Of a stretch of 64,000 bases of DNA, positions 1-10,727 are shown piece by piece. Under the pieces are notes generated by a model. The model did no database searches, had not been told where the DNA came from, and saw only the letters and a list, made by a program, of their open reading frames with translations. How positions within the stretch are numbered: the stretch's first letter is position 1; each line of letters starts with the position of its first letter. The position numbers and the translations under genes are program-made. Source of the stretch: Castellaniella sp044508625 (lineage in GTDB: Bacteria; Pseudomonadota; Gammaproteobacteria; Burkholderiales; Burkholderiaceae_B); NCBI GenBank assembly GCA_044508625.1, contig JBIQHJ010000002.1:124001-188000 (forward strand), read 5' to 3'.

Positions 1-58
1 TGTTTCGCAAGCCATCGGCTTTCCCCTCAATTTTGATCTGTGCAAGACAGGAGCTCTC

Positions 59-1471
59 ATGTCCACCAACGAAGAAGTCGTGAAGATGATCGCCGAACGC
101 GAAGTGGCGTTCGTGGATTTTCGCTACACCGACACCCTGGGCCGCGAACATCACCTGACCACGCCGGCGCGCCTCGTGGACGAGGACAAGATGGAGGCGG
201 GCGTGGCCTTCGACGGCTCGTCGCTGCCCGGCTGGAAGGGGATCGAGGCCTCCGACATGCTGCTGATCCCCGATCCCTCGACGGCGCGCATGGATCCGTT
301 CCGCGAGGAGGCCACGCTGATCCTGACCTGCGACGTGGTCGAGCCCTCCGACCTCAAGGGCTATGACCGCGACCCGCGCTCGCTCGCGCGCCGCGCCGAG
401 GCCTACCTCAAGTCCAGCGGCCTGGGCGACACCGCGTACTTCGGGCCCGAGCCCGAATTCTTCGTGTTCGACAGCATTAGCTGGAATGCCGAGATGTCCG
501 GCTGCTTCGTCAAGATCCGCTCCGAGGAAGGCGCGTGGTCCTGCGCGGACGACGCCAACGGCACCAACCTGGGGCACCGGCCCGGCGTCAAGGGCGGCTA
601 CGTGCCGGTGCCGCCGGTCGATTCCTTCCAGGACATGCGCTCGGAGATGTGCCTGCTGATGGAACAGCTCGGCGTGCCGGTCGAGGTCCACCACCACGAG
701 GTCGCGACGGCGGGCCAGCTCGAGATCGGCACGCGCTTCAGCACCCTGGTGCAGCGCGCCGACTGGAACCAGGTCATGAAGTACGTGATCCACAACGTGG
801 CCCACGTCTACGGCAAGACCGCGACCTTCATGCCCAAGCCCATCGTGGGCGACAACGGCTCGGGGATGCACGTGCACCAGTCCATCTGGAAGGACGGCCA
901 GAACCTGTTCGCCGGCAATGGCTACGGCGGCCTGTCCGAGTTCGCCCTGTACTACATCGGCGGCATCATCAAGCACGCGCGCGCGCTGAACGCGATCACC
1001 AATCCGTCCACGAATTCGTACAAGCGCCTGGTGCCGCACTACGAGGCCCCGGTCAAGCTCGCCTACTCGGCGCGCAACCGCTCGGCCTCCATCCGCATCC
1101 CCTACGTCGGCAACCCCAAGGCCCGCCGCATCGAGGCGCGCTTCCCGGACCCCCTGGCCAATCCCTACCTGGCGTTCTCGGCCCTGATGATGGCGGGCCT
1201 GGACGGCGTGCAGAACAGGATCCATCCGGGCGACCCGGCGGACAAGAACCTCTATGACCTGCCGCCCGAGGAGGACGCCAAGATCCCGACGGTCTGCTCG
1301 TCGCTGGAGCAGGCCCTCGAGGCACTGGACCGCGACCGCGAGTTCCTGACGCGCGGCGGGGTGTTCAGCAACGACCTGATCGACGCCTATCTCACCCTCA
1401 AGGCCGGCGAGCTCGATCGCCTGCGCGTGACCCCGCATCCCGTCGAATTCGACATGTACTACAGCCTGTAG
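59..1471 (+). CDS. glnA: Type I glutamine synthetase
   Basis: Cytoplasmic enzyme that condenses ammonia and glutamate to glutamine at the expense of ATP; the main ammonia-assimilating step. The 470-residue length is normal for the dodecameric GSI-beta class. The active-site stretch DNGSGMHVHQS and the C-terminal NLYDLPPEE motif are present; Tyr399 in the latter matches the adenylylation site used by GlnE, so post-translational control is expected. The start is supported by AGGAG at 49-53, five bases before the ATG. It is followed after 16 bases by glnL and glnG, the classical glnALG order, so it is probably NtrC-controlled; any sigma-54 promoter would lie left of the window and cannot be seen. 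Confidence 0.98.
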   Translation: MSTNEEVVKMIAEREVAFVDFRYTDTLGREHHLTTPARLVDEDKMEAGVAFDGSSLPGWKGIEASDMLLIPDPSTARMDPFREEATLILTCDVVEPSDLKGYDRDPRSLARRAEAYLKSSGLGDTAYFGPEPEFFVFDSISWNAEMSGCFVKIRSEEGAWSCADDANGTNLGHRPGVKGGYVPVPPVDSFQDMRSEMCLLMEQLGVPVEVHHHEVATAGQLEIGTRFSTLVQRADWNQVMKYVIHNVAHVYGKTATFMPKPIVGDNGSGMHVHQSIWKDGQNLFAGNGYGGLSEFALYYIGGIIKHARALNAITNPSTNSYKRLVPHYEAPVKLAYSARNRSASIRIPYVGNPKARRIEARFPDPLANPYLAFSALMMAGLDGVQNRIHPGDPADKNLYDLPPEEDAKIPTVCSSLEQALEALDRDREFLTRGGVFSNDLIDAYLTLKAGELDRLRVTPHPVEFDMYYSL

Positions 1472-1487
1472 GCGAGGGGCCGCCCCC

Positions 1488-2434
1488 ATGGACCCCTCCG
1501 GCTTCGACCTGCTGAAGACCGCGGTGCTGCTGCTGGACGAGGACTTGCGGGTGCGCCATGCCAACACCGCGGCGGAGGAATACTTCGGCCTGTCGCGCCG
1601 CCAGCTCGAGGGCATGGATGGGGCCGGGCTCATCGGCGGGGTCCCGAGCGTCGTCAAGGTTCCCCTGCGCGGGGCGCCATGGGCCTGGCTCTACGAGATC
1701 CCCGTGCGGGCGACCTTGCTGGACGACCGGCAGCACGCCCATGCCGACCAGGCCGCGCAGCGCGAGTCGCTGCGCAACCTGGCCCACGAGATCCGCAATC
1801 CCCTGAGCGGCCTGCGCGCCGCCGCGCAGTTGCTCGAGGCCGAGCTCGACGATCCGGGGCTGCGGGACTATACCGGCGTCATCATCGCGGAGGCCGACCG
1901 CCTGGTCGAGCTGGTCGAGCGGCTGGTGTCCTCGCAGCGCCATGGGCTGGAGATCCGTTGTTTCAACATCCACGAGGTGTGCGAACGGGTCCACACCCTG
2001 CTCGACGCCGAGTATGGCCGCCGCATCGAGATCGTGCGCGACTACGACGCCTCGGTGCCCGAGGTCCGGGCCGATTTCTCGCGCGTCCTCCAGGCCCTGC
2101 TCAACGTGGCCCGCAACGCGGCCCAGGCCCTGACCGAGAATCCCGGGATCCCGTCCCCCCGGCTGGTCCTGCGCACGCGCGTCGGCCACCAGCTCGTGCT
2201 GCCACGCCGCCAGGTGCGCATGGGCCTCGTGCTCTCCGTGATCGACAACGGCCCGGGCGTGCCCGAGGCGCTGCGCGACAAGATCTTCCATCCCCTGCTG
2301 ACGGGGCGCGCCCAGGGCACGGGCCTCGGCCTGAGCCTGGCCCAGGAATTCATGCAGCAGCACGGCGGCCTGGTGGAATTCGACTCGCGGCCCGGGCACA
2401 CGGAATTCCGCCTCATCCTGCCGATGGAGCCCCT

Positions 2435-2438
<4 letters not shown>
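1488..2438 (+). CDS. glnL: Nitrogen regulation sensor histidine kinase NtrB
   Basis: Cytoplasmic histidine kinase/phosphatase that, under PII control, sets the phosphorylation state of NtrC. A short PAS-like N-terminus (about residues 5-80) is followed by the H-box NLAHEIRNPLSG with phospho-acceptor His100, an N-box NVARNAAQAL and G-boxes DNGPGVPE and GTGLGLSLA. There are no membrane segments, as expected for NtrB. At 316 residues it is somewhat shorter than enteric NtrB (about 350), mainly in the PAS region. Its stop overlaps the glnG start (ATGA), implying translational coupling. Confidence 0.96.
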
Positions 2439-3886
<1,448 letters not shown>

Positions 3887-3909
3887 CATCGTGGCTGGCA
3901 CCGCGGCGG

Positions 3910-3986
3910 GCCTTGCGCCGCGCGTGCGCCCCCCGTGTGTCTCGACGCGCCTTGCATGCGCCGCGCGCGTGCCTTGCGCCGCGCGT
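3910..3986. repeat. Short repeats between glnG and the iron transporter
   Basis: In the 129-base spacer between the convergent glnG and fbpC-like genes, the 16-mer GCCTTGCGCCGCGCGT occurs at 3910-3925 and again at 3971-3986, with a related imperfect copy at 3949-3970. The copies are not evenly spaced. No hairpin with a T-run was seen, so a terminator role is not supported. It resembles the other repeat-bearing spacers of this window. Confidence 0.6.
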
Positions 3987-4015
3987 CCTCGCCCCGCGCT
4001 TCTCGCCTCCGCCGG

Positions 4016-4804
<789 letters not shown>

Positions 4805-4811
4805 CGGGGCC

Positions 4812-6473
4812 TCACGGGGTTTTCCGGTTCTGCATGCGGGCCAGCACGATGACGGGGACCAGGCCCGCCAGCACGATGCCCAGCGCGGCGATCGCGCCTT
4901 CCTCGTAGGATCCGCGGGCGGCCTCGCCGTACAGCCACGTCGCCAGCGTATCGAAGTTCATGGGCCGCAGCAGCAGCGTGGCCGGCAGCTCTTTCATGCT
5001 GTCGACGAACACCAGCAGCGCGGCCGTGGCCAGCGCCGGCCGCAGCAGGGGCAGGTGGATGCGGCGCAGGGTGCCGTTGACGTCCTCGCCCAGCAGGCGC
5101 GCCGCCTGCTCGATCGAGGGCGGGATGCGGGTGAGGCCGGCCTCGATGCTGCCCACCGAGATCGCCATGAAGCGGATGGCGTAGGCGCCCGCGAGGACCA
5201 GGGGCGAGCCCATCAGGAGCAGTTCGGCCGGCGCCATGCCCAGGACCTCGCGCGCCAGGGCCAGGCCGTGCTCGAAGGCCATGATCGGAAAGAGCAGCCC
5301 GATCGCCAGCACCGTGCCGGGCAGGGCGTAGCCGAGGGTGGCGAGGCGCGGCAGGGCGCGCAGCCAGCGCGACGGGCGGCGCATGATGCGCGCGCTCCAG
5401 GCCACGACCAGGCCCAGGCCCACCGTGATCGCCGTCGCCAGCAGCGAGACCGTCACGGTGTTGGCCCCCGCGTGCAGCAGCCGGGGCGAGGGCGCGCCGC
5501 TGATCGCCAGCCATTCGCCGGTCTGCGCCAGCAGATAGGCCGCGGGCGCGCCGAAGCCGACGAGCACCGGCCAGGCGGCCAGGCCCGTGGCCGTCCAGGC
5601 GGCGGCGCCGCGCAGCCGCCGCGCCTGGACCGGATGCGTGCGCCGCGAGCCGGCATAGCGCAGCATGCGCCGCCCATGGCGTTCCGCCGTGATCAGCGCC
5701 ACGGCCAGCGCCAGCATCACCAGCGCGATCTGCGCGGCGCCGCCCAGGTCCGAGCGGCTCACCCAGGTCGAATAGACCGACACGGTGAGGGTCTGGACCC
5801 CCAGGAACTCGGACGCGCCGATGTCGTTGAGGGTTTCCAGCAGGACCAGGCTCAGGCCGACGGCGATGGCGGGCCGCGCCATGGGCAGGGCGACGCGAAA
5901 GAAGGTGCTCCAGGGCCCGTGGCCGAGCAGGCGGGCGGCCTCGAGCAGGCTCGCCGCCTGGGTGGCGAACATGCTGCGCGTGGTGAGGTAGACGTAGGGA
6001 TAGAGGACGAAGCCCAGCAGGCCGATCGCGCCGGCCAGGCTGCGCAGGTCGGGCAGGCGGAACTCGCGCGGGCTGTCGTAGCCCAGCAGCGCCCGCAGCG
6101 CGCCCTGGACAGGGCCGAGGGGGTGCAGGATGTCCAGGTAGGCGTAGGCCACGATGTAGGTGGGCACCGCCAGCGGCAGCAGCAGCGCCCACGACAGGGT
6201 GCGGCGGAAGGGAAAGTCGTAGGCCGTGACCAGCCAGGCGCCGCCCACGCCCAGGCCCGCGCTGAGGATCCCGACGCCCGCCAGCAGCCCCAGTGTCCGG
6301 ACGAAGGCGCCGGGCAGCACATAGTCCAGCAGGTGCGCCCAGTGCTCGAGCGAGCCCTGGGCGGCCAGGCCCAGCAGGGACAGCACGGGCGCCAGCACGC
6401 CGATCCCCGCGAGGACCATGCCGGAATGCCAGACGCGCGCCTGGGCGCGCGATCCCATGGGAAAGCCGCTCAC
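4812..6473 (-). CDS. Iron(III) ABC transporter permease (FbpB-like, two fused halves)
   Basis: Inner-membrane permease of 553 residues composed of two tandem binding-protein-dependent transport domains, as in FbpB/AfuB-type ferric permeases. Each half is highly hydrophobic, with EAA-type loops such as EAARLLGHGPWSTFF in the first half and QAARLLGEDVNGTLRR in the second that would contact the ATPase. The annotated start is a GTG at 6473; an ATG at 6458 (MGSRAQ) is an alternative, and neither has a strong ribosome-binding site. It lies 40 bases after the binding-protein gene and 7 before the ATPase gene. Confidence 0.92.
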   Translation of the reverse strand: MSGFPMGSRAQARVWHSGMVLAGIGVLAPVLSLLGLAAQGSLEHWAHLLDYVLPGAFVRTLGLLAGVGILSAGLGVGGAWLVTAYDFPFRRTLSWALLLPLAVPTYIVAYAYLDILHPLGPVQGALRALLGYDSPREFRLPDLRSLAGAIGLLGFVLYPYVYLTTRSMFATQAASLLEAARLLGHGPWSTFFRVALPMARPAIAVGLSLVLLETLNDIGASEFLGVQTLTVSVYSTWVSRSDLGGAAQIALVMLALAVALITAERHGRRMLRYAGSRRTHPVQARRLRGAAAWTATGLAAWPVLVGFGAPAAYLLAQTGEWLAISGAPSPRLLHAGANTVTVSLLATAITVGLGLVVAWSARIMRRPSRWLRALPRLATLGYALPGTVLAIGLLFPIMAFEHGLALAREVLGMAPAELLLMGSPLVLAGAYAIRFMAISVGSIEAGLTRIPPSIEQAARLLGEDVNGTLRRIHLPLLRPALATAALLVFVDSMKELPATLLLRPMNFDTLATWLYGEAARGSYEEGAIAALGIVLAGLVPVIVLARMQNRKTP

Positions 6474-6513
6474 GAGCCGCCACCGCCCTGCAGGAGAGCC
6501 GCCATCGGCGGCC

Positions 6514-7560
6514 TTATTGGTTCAGGCCGACCTTGTCGACCAGCTCGCTCGCGAGCTTGCGGTGCCTGGCGATCTCGGTGAGCGGCAGGCTGTCGACCTC
6601 CAGGGCGCCGAAGCTCGCCACCACCGGGTCGAGGGCCACGCCGGCCTTGACCGGGTACTCGTAGTTGGCCTTGGCGTACAGGCTCTGGGCCTCGTCGGAC
6701 ACCAGGTATTCGAGCAACTGGACCGCCTGGGCCTGGTTGGGCGCGTGCCGGGCGACGGATGCGCCCGAGATGTTCACGTGCGTGCCCTTGGAGCCCTTGA
6801 AGGTCGGGCGGACCACCTTGATGGCCTGGCCCCACTTGTAGCCGTCGGAATCGGGCGGGGAGTTTTTCATCCGGCCCACGTAATAGGCGTTGGCGATGCC
6901 GATGTCGCAGATGCCGCCCAGGATGTCGCGGGCCACGTCGCGGTCGCCGCCCGTCGCGGGGCGGGCGAGATTGGCCTTGACGCCGCGCAGCCATTGCTCG
7001 GCCGCCTCGGCGCCGTCGTGCGCGATCAGCGCCGCGATCAGGGCGGTGTTGTAGGGGTGCTGGCCCGAGCGGATGCAGACCTTGCCCTTCCATTTGGGAT
7101 CGGCGAAATCCTCGTAGTTCAGGGCCTGGACGTCCAGGTCCTTGGCGACGTAGGCGACGCGGTCGCGCAGCGACAGCGCATACCACTGGCCGTCGGCGCC
7201 GCGCAGGTGGGCGGGGATCACGGATTCCAGGGCCGCCGATTTCACGGGCTGGGTGACGCCGCCGTCCACCAGGTCGAGGAGGTTGCCGATGTCCACGGTC
7301 ATCAGCACGTCGGCCGGGGACTGCGCGCCCTCCGCCTTGACGCGCTCGAGCAGGCCGTCCTTGACGAACACGGTGTTGACCTTGACGCCCGACTGCTGGG
7401 TATAGGCGTCCAGCAGGGGCTGGATCAGCTTGGGCTCGCGGGTGGTGTAGAGGTTCACCTCGGCGGCCACGGCGACCGAGCCCGCCAGCATCGGCAGTCC
7501 GAGCGCCAGCGCGGCCAGCCGGCGCGCGAGGCGGGGGGAGAGGGAAAGGGGCGAGGGCAT
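6514..7560 (-). CDS. Iron(III) ABC transporter periplasmic binding protein (FbpA/FutA-like)
   Basis: Periplasmic receptor of 348 residues that would capture ferric iron for the adjacent permease and ATPase. A Sec signal peptide ends near residue 33 (SVAVAAEVNLYTTREP), and the mature protein opens with the VNLYTTREP strand usual for this family. The adjacent tyrosines Tyr226-Tyr227 in IANAYYVGRM correspond to the conserved iron-ligand tyrosines of FbpA/FutA proteins. It is the first gene of the operon; a 13-base perfect Fur-box palindrome lies 63 bases upstream, which strongly supports iron-responsive repression. Confidence 0.94.
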   Translation of the reverse strand: MPSPLSLSPRLARRLAALALGLPMLAGSVAVAAEVNLYTTREPKLIQPLLDAYTQQSGVKVNTVFVKDGLLERVKAEGAQSPADVLMTVDIGNLLDLVDGGVTQPVKSAALESVIPAHLRGADGQWYALSLRDRVAYVAKDLDVQALNYEDFADPKWKGKVCIRSGQHPYNTALIAALIAHDGAEAAEQWLRGVKANLARPATGGDRDVARDILGGICDIGIANAYYVGRMKNSPPDSDGYKWGQAIKVVRPTFKGSKGTHVNISGASVARHAPNQAQAVQLLEYLVSDEAQSLYAKANYEYPVKAGVALDPVVASFGALEVDSLPLTEIARHRKLASELVDKVGLNQ

Positions 7561-7622
7561 GCGGATGGCTCCAGGCGGCTTGCGCCACGTACGATGATCG
7601 GGGGGGGATTGAGGGCGGAAAT

Positions 7623-7635
7623 GATAATGATTATC
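7623..7635 (-). promoter_or_regulatory. Fur box upstream of the iron transporter operon
   Basis: GATAATGATTATC is a perfect 13-base palindrome and a close match to the core of the Fur consensus (GATAATGATAATCATTATC). It sits in a short AT-rich island within otherwise very GC-rich spacer, 63 bases upstream of the ferric-binding-protein start. Binding of Fe(II)-Fur here would repress fbpABC-like transcription in iron-replete cells. Function is inferred from sequence and position. Confidence 0.88.
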
Positions 7636-7886
7636 AAAATTCCCGCAAGTCCAGAGATTACCTGACTATTTTCTGAAAGTAAATCGGGAACCGCTGCGGC
7701 TGGAAGGCAGGGGCGCCCGGAGCCGGGGCGGCCGGCAGGAGAGTGACTGGAGGGTCGTCGGGGCGAGGGTGCCGGGGGCGGGAGGCTCGGGTCGGGACAG
7801 GCCGCCTGGGCTGAAAAGGGGCCGAGGGAGCGGGTGGCGCGGCGTCGGCTGCCCGCGCCTCGCGGCGCCCCCGCGGCCCCGGAGGC
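7636..7886. other. Spacer between tctC and the Fur box, no gene seen
   Basis: Together with the Fur-box segment this is a 326-base gap between the end of tctC and the start of the iron-binding protein, both on the minus strand. Beyond the AT-rich island around 7618-7680 the remainder is G-rich with no credible coding sequence, and no stem followed by a T-run was found. It should hold the terminator of the tctBA operon and the promoter of the iron operon, but only the Fur box can be pinpointed. Confidence 0.5.
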
Positions 7887-8855
7887 TCATTGCAGGCGGA
7901 TGTTCTGCGAGCGGATGATGTTGCCCAGCAGTTCCGTTTCCTTTTCCACGCGAGCCTTCATGCCCTCGGGGGTGGTGCCCACGGCTTTCCAGCCCTGCGC
8001 CAGCAGTTTTTCCTGCACGGCGGGGGTCTTTAGGATATCCATGATCCCGGACGAGATTTTCTGCTGGACGGCCTCGGGCAGGCTGGCCGGCCCGACGAGC
8101 GCGGTCCAGACCTCGAGCGTGAAGTCCTTGACCCCGGCCTCGGACAGGGGCGGCACCTTGGGCACGAGCGGGCTCGGGCCGGTGGTCGTCACGCCGATCG
8201 CCCTGAGCTTGCCCGCCTCGACCTGGGGCATGGCCACGCCGGGCGGCATCAGCGCCATCTGCACCTGGCCGCCGATCAGGGCGGTCACGACGGCCGGATT
8301 GCCGCCGGTGTAGGGCACCAGCATGGGCTTCAGGCCCGGGACCTCGCTCTTGAGGAGCTCCATGCCCAGGTGCGAAACCGAGCCGACGCCCACCGAGCCG
8401 TAGTTCCAGCGGTCGCCTTCCTGCCGGGCCTTGTCGAAGAACGCGGCGCCGCCGGGCTCGCTCGCGGGCGCGACCAGCACCAGCGGAGCGGTCGTCAGCA
8501 GGCTGATGTAGCTGAAATCCGCGACCGGATCGTAGGGCAGGGTGGGATAGAGCATCTTGGACGAGGTCAGGTTGCCGTTGATGACGATGCCCAGGGTGTG
8601 TCCGTCGGTCGCCTTGGCCACGTGGTCGGCGGCGATGTTGCCGCTGGCGCCGGGCTTGTTCTCGACGACGACCGGCTGGCCCAGCAGCTTGGAGAGCGGC
8701 TCGGAGATGGTGCGCGCGACCATGTCGGGGGTGGATCCCCCCGGAAAGCCGACGACCAGCTTGACCGGCCGCGTGGGCCAGTCGGCGGCCTGCGCGCCCA
8801 GCGACACGGTGAGGGCCGCGGCTGCGGCGGCCATGACGAATGTGCGACGTTGCAT
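7887..8855 (-). CDS. Tripartite tricarboxylate transporter substrate-binding protein (TctC/Bug family)
   Basis: Periplasmic binding protein of 322 residues. The signal peptide ends at AQA-ADWPTRPVK (about residue 23), and the mature start 'WPTRPVKLVVGFPGGSTPD' is diagnostic of the Bug/TctC family, expanded in Alcaligenaceae. The Asp within the PGGSTPD loop is the position that usually binds the ligand amino or carboxylate group. It lies 45 bases after the FAD oxidoreductase gene and is the likely last gene of a tctB-tctA-oxidoreductase-tctC operon, so its ligand is probably the oxidoreductase substrate or a related carboxylate. Ligand unknown. Confidence 0.93.
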   Translation of the reverse strand: MQRRTFVMAAAAAALTVSLGAQAADWPTRPVKLVVGFPGGSTPDMVARTISEPLSKLLGQPVVVENKPGASGNIAADHVAKATDGHTLGIVINGNLTSSKMLYPTLPYDPVADFSYISLLTTAPLVLVAPASEPGGAAFFDKARQEGDRWNYGSVGVGSVSHLGMELLKSEVPGLKPMLVPYTGGNPAVVTALIGGQVQMALMPPGVAMPQVEAGKLRAIGVTTTGPSPLVPKVPPLSEAGVKDFTLEVWTALVGPASLPEAVQQKISSGIMDILKTPAVQEKLLAQGWKAVGTTPEGMKARVEKETELLGNIIRSQNIRLQ

Positions 8856-8900
8856 TGTGAGAGTCTCCGTGGGTGGGTTTTTCGTTCGAATGCCAGATGC

Positions 8901-10406
8901 TCAGATGGGCGGAGGCAGGGGCTCGTCCTCGAGGCCGAGCCATGCCCGCCCGCGGCGCAGCTCGTCCTGCAGGACCCGGAAAGGCAGGCGGCGCGGCGGG
9001 ATGCCCTGGCGCAAGGCCAGCGCGGCGCCGGTACCGGCCGCCTGTCCCATGACGAAGCAGCCGCCGGACACGCGCGCCGCCGACTGGCCGCCGTGCGACA
9101 TGCCGGCGCAGCGGCCCGCGACCAGCAGGTTGTCGACGCCCAGCGGCAGCAGCATGCGCCATGGGAGGTGATTGTATCCGCGGCTGGCGGCCCGCCCGGC
9201 GGCGTCCTGCGTCCCGTGCGGCCAGCGGAACTCGACCCGTCCCGCCATGTGCTCCTCGACGGGCCAGCCGTTGACGCCCACCGTGTCCTCGAAACCGGCG
9301 CAGCCCAGGACGTCGTCCTCGGTGAGGACGTACTCGGCCACGATGCGCCGCGTCTCGCGGATGCCGAGCTGCGGCGGCAGGTCCAGCAGGTAGGCCTGCT
9401 CGAAGCCGGGCATGTCGCGGCGCAGGAAATCGAGGAATCGCGCGGCCTGCCGCCGGCCCTCGCTCTCGGCCGCCGAAAGCTGCCACGCATCCGTGCCGTC
9501 CACCGGCCCGCCGTCGGGGCGCGCGAGCTGCGTGACGTTCGCGCGCCACTCCGTCGGATTCTTTTGCGGCCGCAGGATCGGCCCCTGGCGCGCGAACCGC
9601 TCGCCGCGGGCCTCGGCCGCCCGCATGCGCTCGGCCACCGCCTGCCAGGCCTCGCCCGCGCGGACGGGATCGACGCCGCCGAGGCGCATCATGGTGCTGG
9701 GGTACATCATGTCCCGGCCGTCCGCGCCCTTTTCGTAGGGCGCTCCCGCGTGGGCCGCGACGTCGCCGTCGCCGGTGCAGTCGATGAACTGGCGCGCCCG
9801 GATCGCCCCGCGCCCCGACTTGGTCTCCACGATGACGGCCTCGATGTGCCTGGCGTCCCGCCGCTCGCCGTCCCGCCGTTCCGTGTCCTGCCGTTCCGTG
9901 TCCTGCCGTTCCGTGTCCCGCCGCTCCGTGTTCCGCCGCTCCGCGTCCCGCGAGCCATCGTCCCGCATCAGGACGCCGGCGACCCAGGCGTGCAGCAGCA
10001 CGCGCGCGCCGGACGCGGCCAGCATCTCGTCGGCCGCCACCTTGTAGGCCGCGGTATCGTAGGCCTGCGCCGCCATGCGTCCGCCAAAGAGCAGGTGCGG
10101 CGTGTTCAGGCCGCCGAGCGCGTCGATCCGGTCCAGCAGCTCCGCGCCGATGCCTTGCACGACCTGGCGGAGCACGCCGTGCACATTGGCGTGCAGGCCG
10201 CAGAAATTGGTCACGCCCGCGGCGGTGCCCATGCCGCCGAGGAATCCGTAGCGCTCGACCAGCAGGGTGCGCGCGCCGCAACGGGCGGCGCCGGCCGCCG
10301 CCGCGAGGCCGGCCGGCCCGCCGCCCAGCACCAGCACGTCGACTTCGTCGATGACCGGCGTTCGCCGCGCGGGCTCGGTGATGGAGGAGGGAGGCGTGGG
10401 GCTCAT
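8901..10406 (-). CDS. FAD-dependent oxidoreductase with an internal repeat insertion
   Basis: A 501-residue flavoprotein of the FAD-dependent oxidoreductase (PF12831-like) class. The dinucleotide-binding motif VLVLGGGPAGLAAAAGA lies near residues 24-41, followed by ERYGFLGGMGTAAGVTN; FIDCTGDGDVAAHAG and a C-terminal LLVAGRCAGMSHGG segment complete the FAD-site motifs. Substrate is unknown, but the gene is embedded among Tct transporter genes, suggesting oxidation of an imported carboxylate. Odd feature: residues about 153-182 are a six-copy 5-residue repeat rich in Arg, Glu, Asp and Thr, encoded by a 15-nt tandem repeat and probably an exposed hydrophilic loop. Confidence 0.87.
   Translation of the reverse strand: MSPTPPSSITEPARRTPVIDEVDVLVLGGGPAGLAAAAGAARCGARTLLVERYGFLGGMGTAAGVTNFCGLHANVHGVLRQVVQGIGAELLDRIDALGGLNTPHLLFGGRMAAQAYDTAAYKVAADEMLAASGARVLLHAWVAGVLMRDDGSRDAERRNTERRDTERQDTERQDTERRDGERRDARHIEAVIVETKSGRGAIRARQFIDCTGDGDVAAHAGAPYEKGADGRDMMYPSTMMRLGGVDPVRAGEAWQAVAERMRAAEARGERFARQGPILRPQKNPTEWRANVTQLARPDGGPVDGTDAWQLSAAESEGRRQAARFLDFLRRDMPGFEQAYLLDLPPQLGIRETRRIVAEYVLTEDDVLGCAGFEDTVGVNGWPVEEHMAGRVEFRWPHGTQDAAGRAASRGYNHLPWRMLLPLGVDNLLVAGRCAGMSHGGQSAARVSGGCFVMGQAAGTGAALALRQGIPPRRLPFRVLQDELRRGRAWLGLEDEPLPPPI
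9861..9950 (-). repeat. Six in-frame 15-nt tandem repeats inside the oxidoreductase gene
   Basis: Six consecutive 15-base units occupy 9861-9875, 9876-9890, 9891-9905, 9906-9920, 9921-9935 and 9936-9950; the second and third are identical (CCGTTCCGTGTCCTG on the plus strand) and the others differ by a few transitions or transversions. Because the unit is a multiple of three, copy changes keep the reading frame and add or remove five residues (pattern R-D-T-E-R). A partial seventh unit may precede at 9851-9860. Confidence 0.95.
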
Positions 10407-10481
10407 GATGTGTTTGAAATATAACAGACCGGATCTGCGCCTCCGACCTCCCCCGCGACCTTCGCTACCCGAGCTGTTTTC

Positions 10482-10650
10482 TCGGCCCTGTCCCCCGGCC
10501 TGTTTCCCAGCCTCGTCCTCCAGCCTGTTTCCCGGCCTCGTCCTCCGGCCTGTTTCCCGGCCTCGTCCCCCGGCCTGTTTCCCAGCCCCTTCCCCCCGGC
10601 CTGTTTCCCGGCTCGTTTCCCGGCCTCATTCCCCGGCCTCATTCCCCGGC
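10482..10650. repeat. 25-nt minisatellite filling the tctA-oxidoreductase spacer
   Basis: The 321-base gap between tctA and the downstream oxidoreductase holds a tandem array. The string CCTGTTTCCC recurs at 10499, 10524, 10549, 10574 and 10600, a period of 25 to 26 bases, followed by shorter 13-base units GGCCTCATTCCCC up to about 10648. Each 25-mer itself looks like two diverged half-units. The array lies in the middle of a likely operon, so it would be transcribed. A 79-codon open frame across it on the minus strand is repeat-derived and not taken as a gene. Nothing else was recognised in 10407-10727. Confidence 0.93.
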
Positions 10651-10727
10651 CGGAGACGCCGCGGCTCCCATGCCTCGATGGCCGGCGGGCGCAGCGAGCC
10701 TCGTCTTCCGGCGGGCGGCACCAGGCT

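Noticed and set aside
7666..10281. 871-codon minus-strand open frame across tctC and the oxidoreductase
   Set aside because: Different frame from both motif-bearing genes and low-complexity in composition; a GC-driven shadow.
10403..10642. 79-codon minus-strand frame in the tctA-oxidoreductase spacer
   Set aside because: It is a translation of the 25-nt tandem repeat with no ribosome-binding site or conserved content.
10482..10650. Possible CRISPR array
   Set aside because: Units are contiguous with no unique spacers, the period is only 25 nt, and no cas genes are present.
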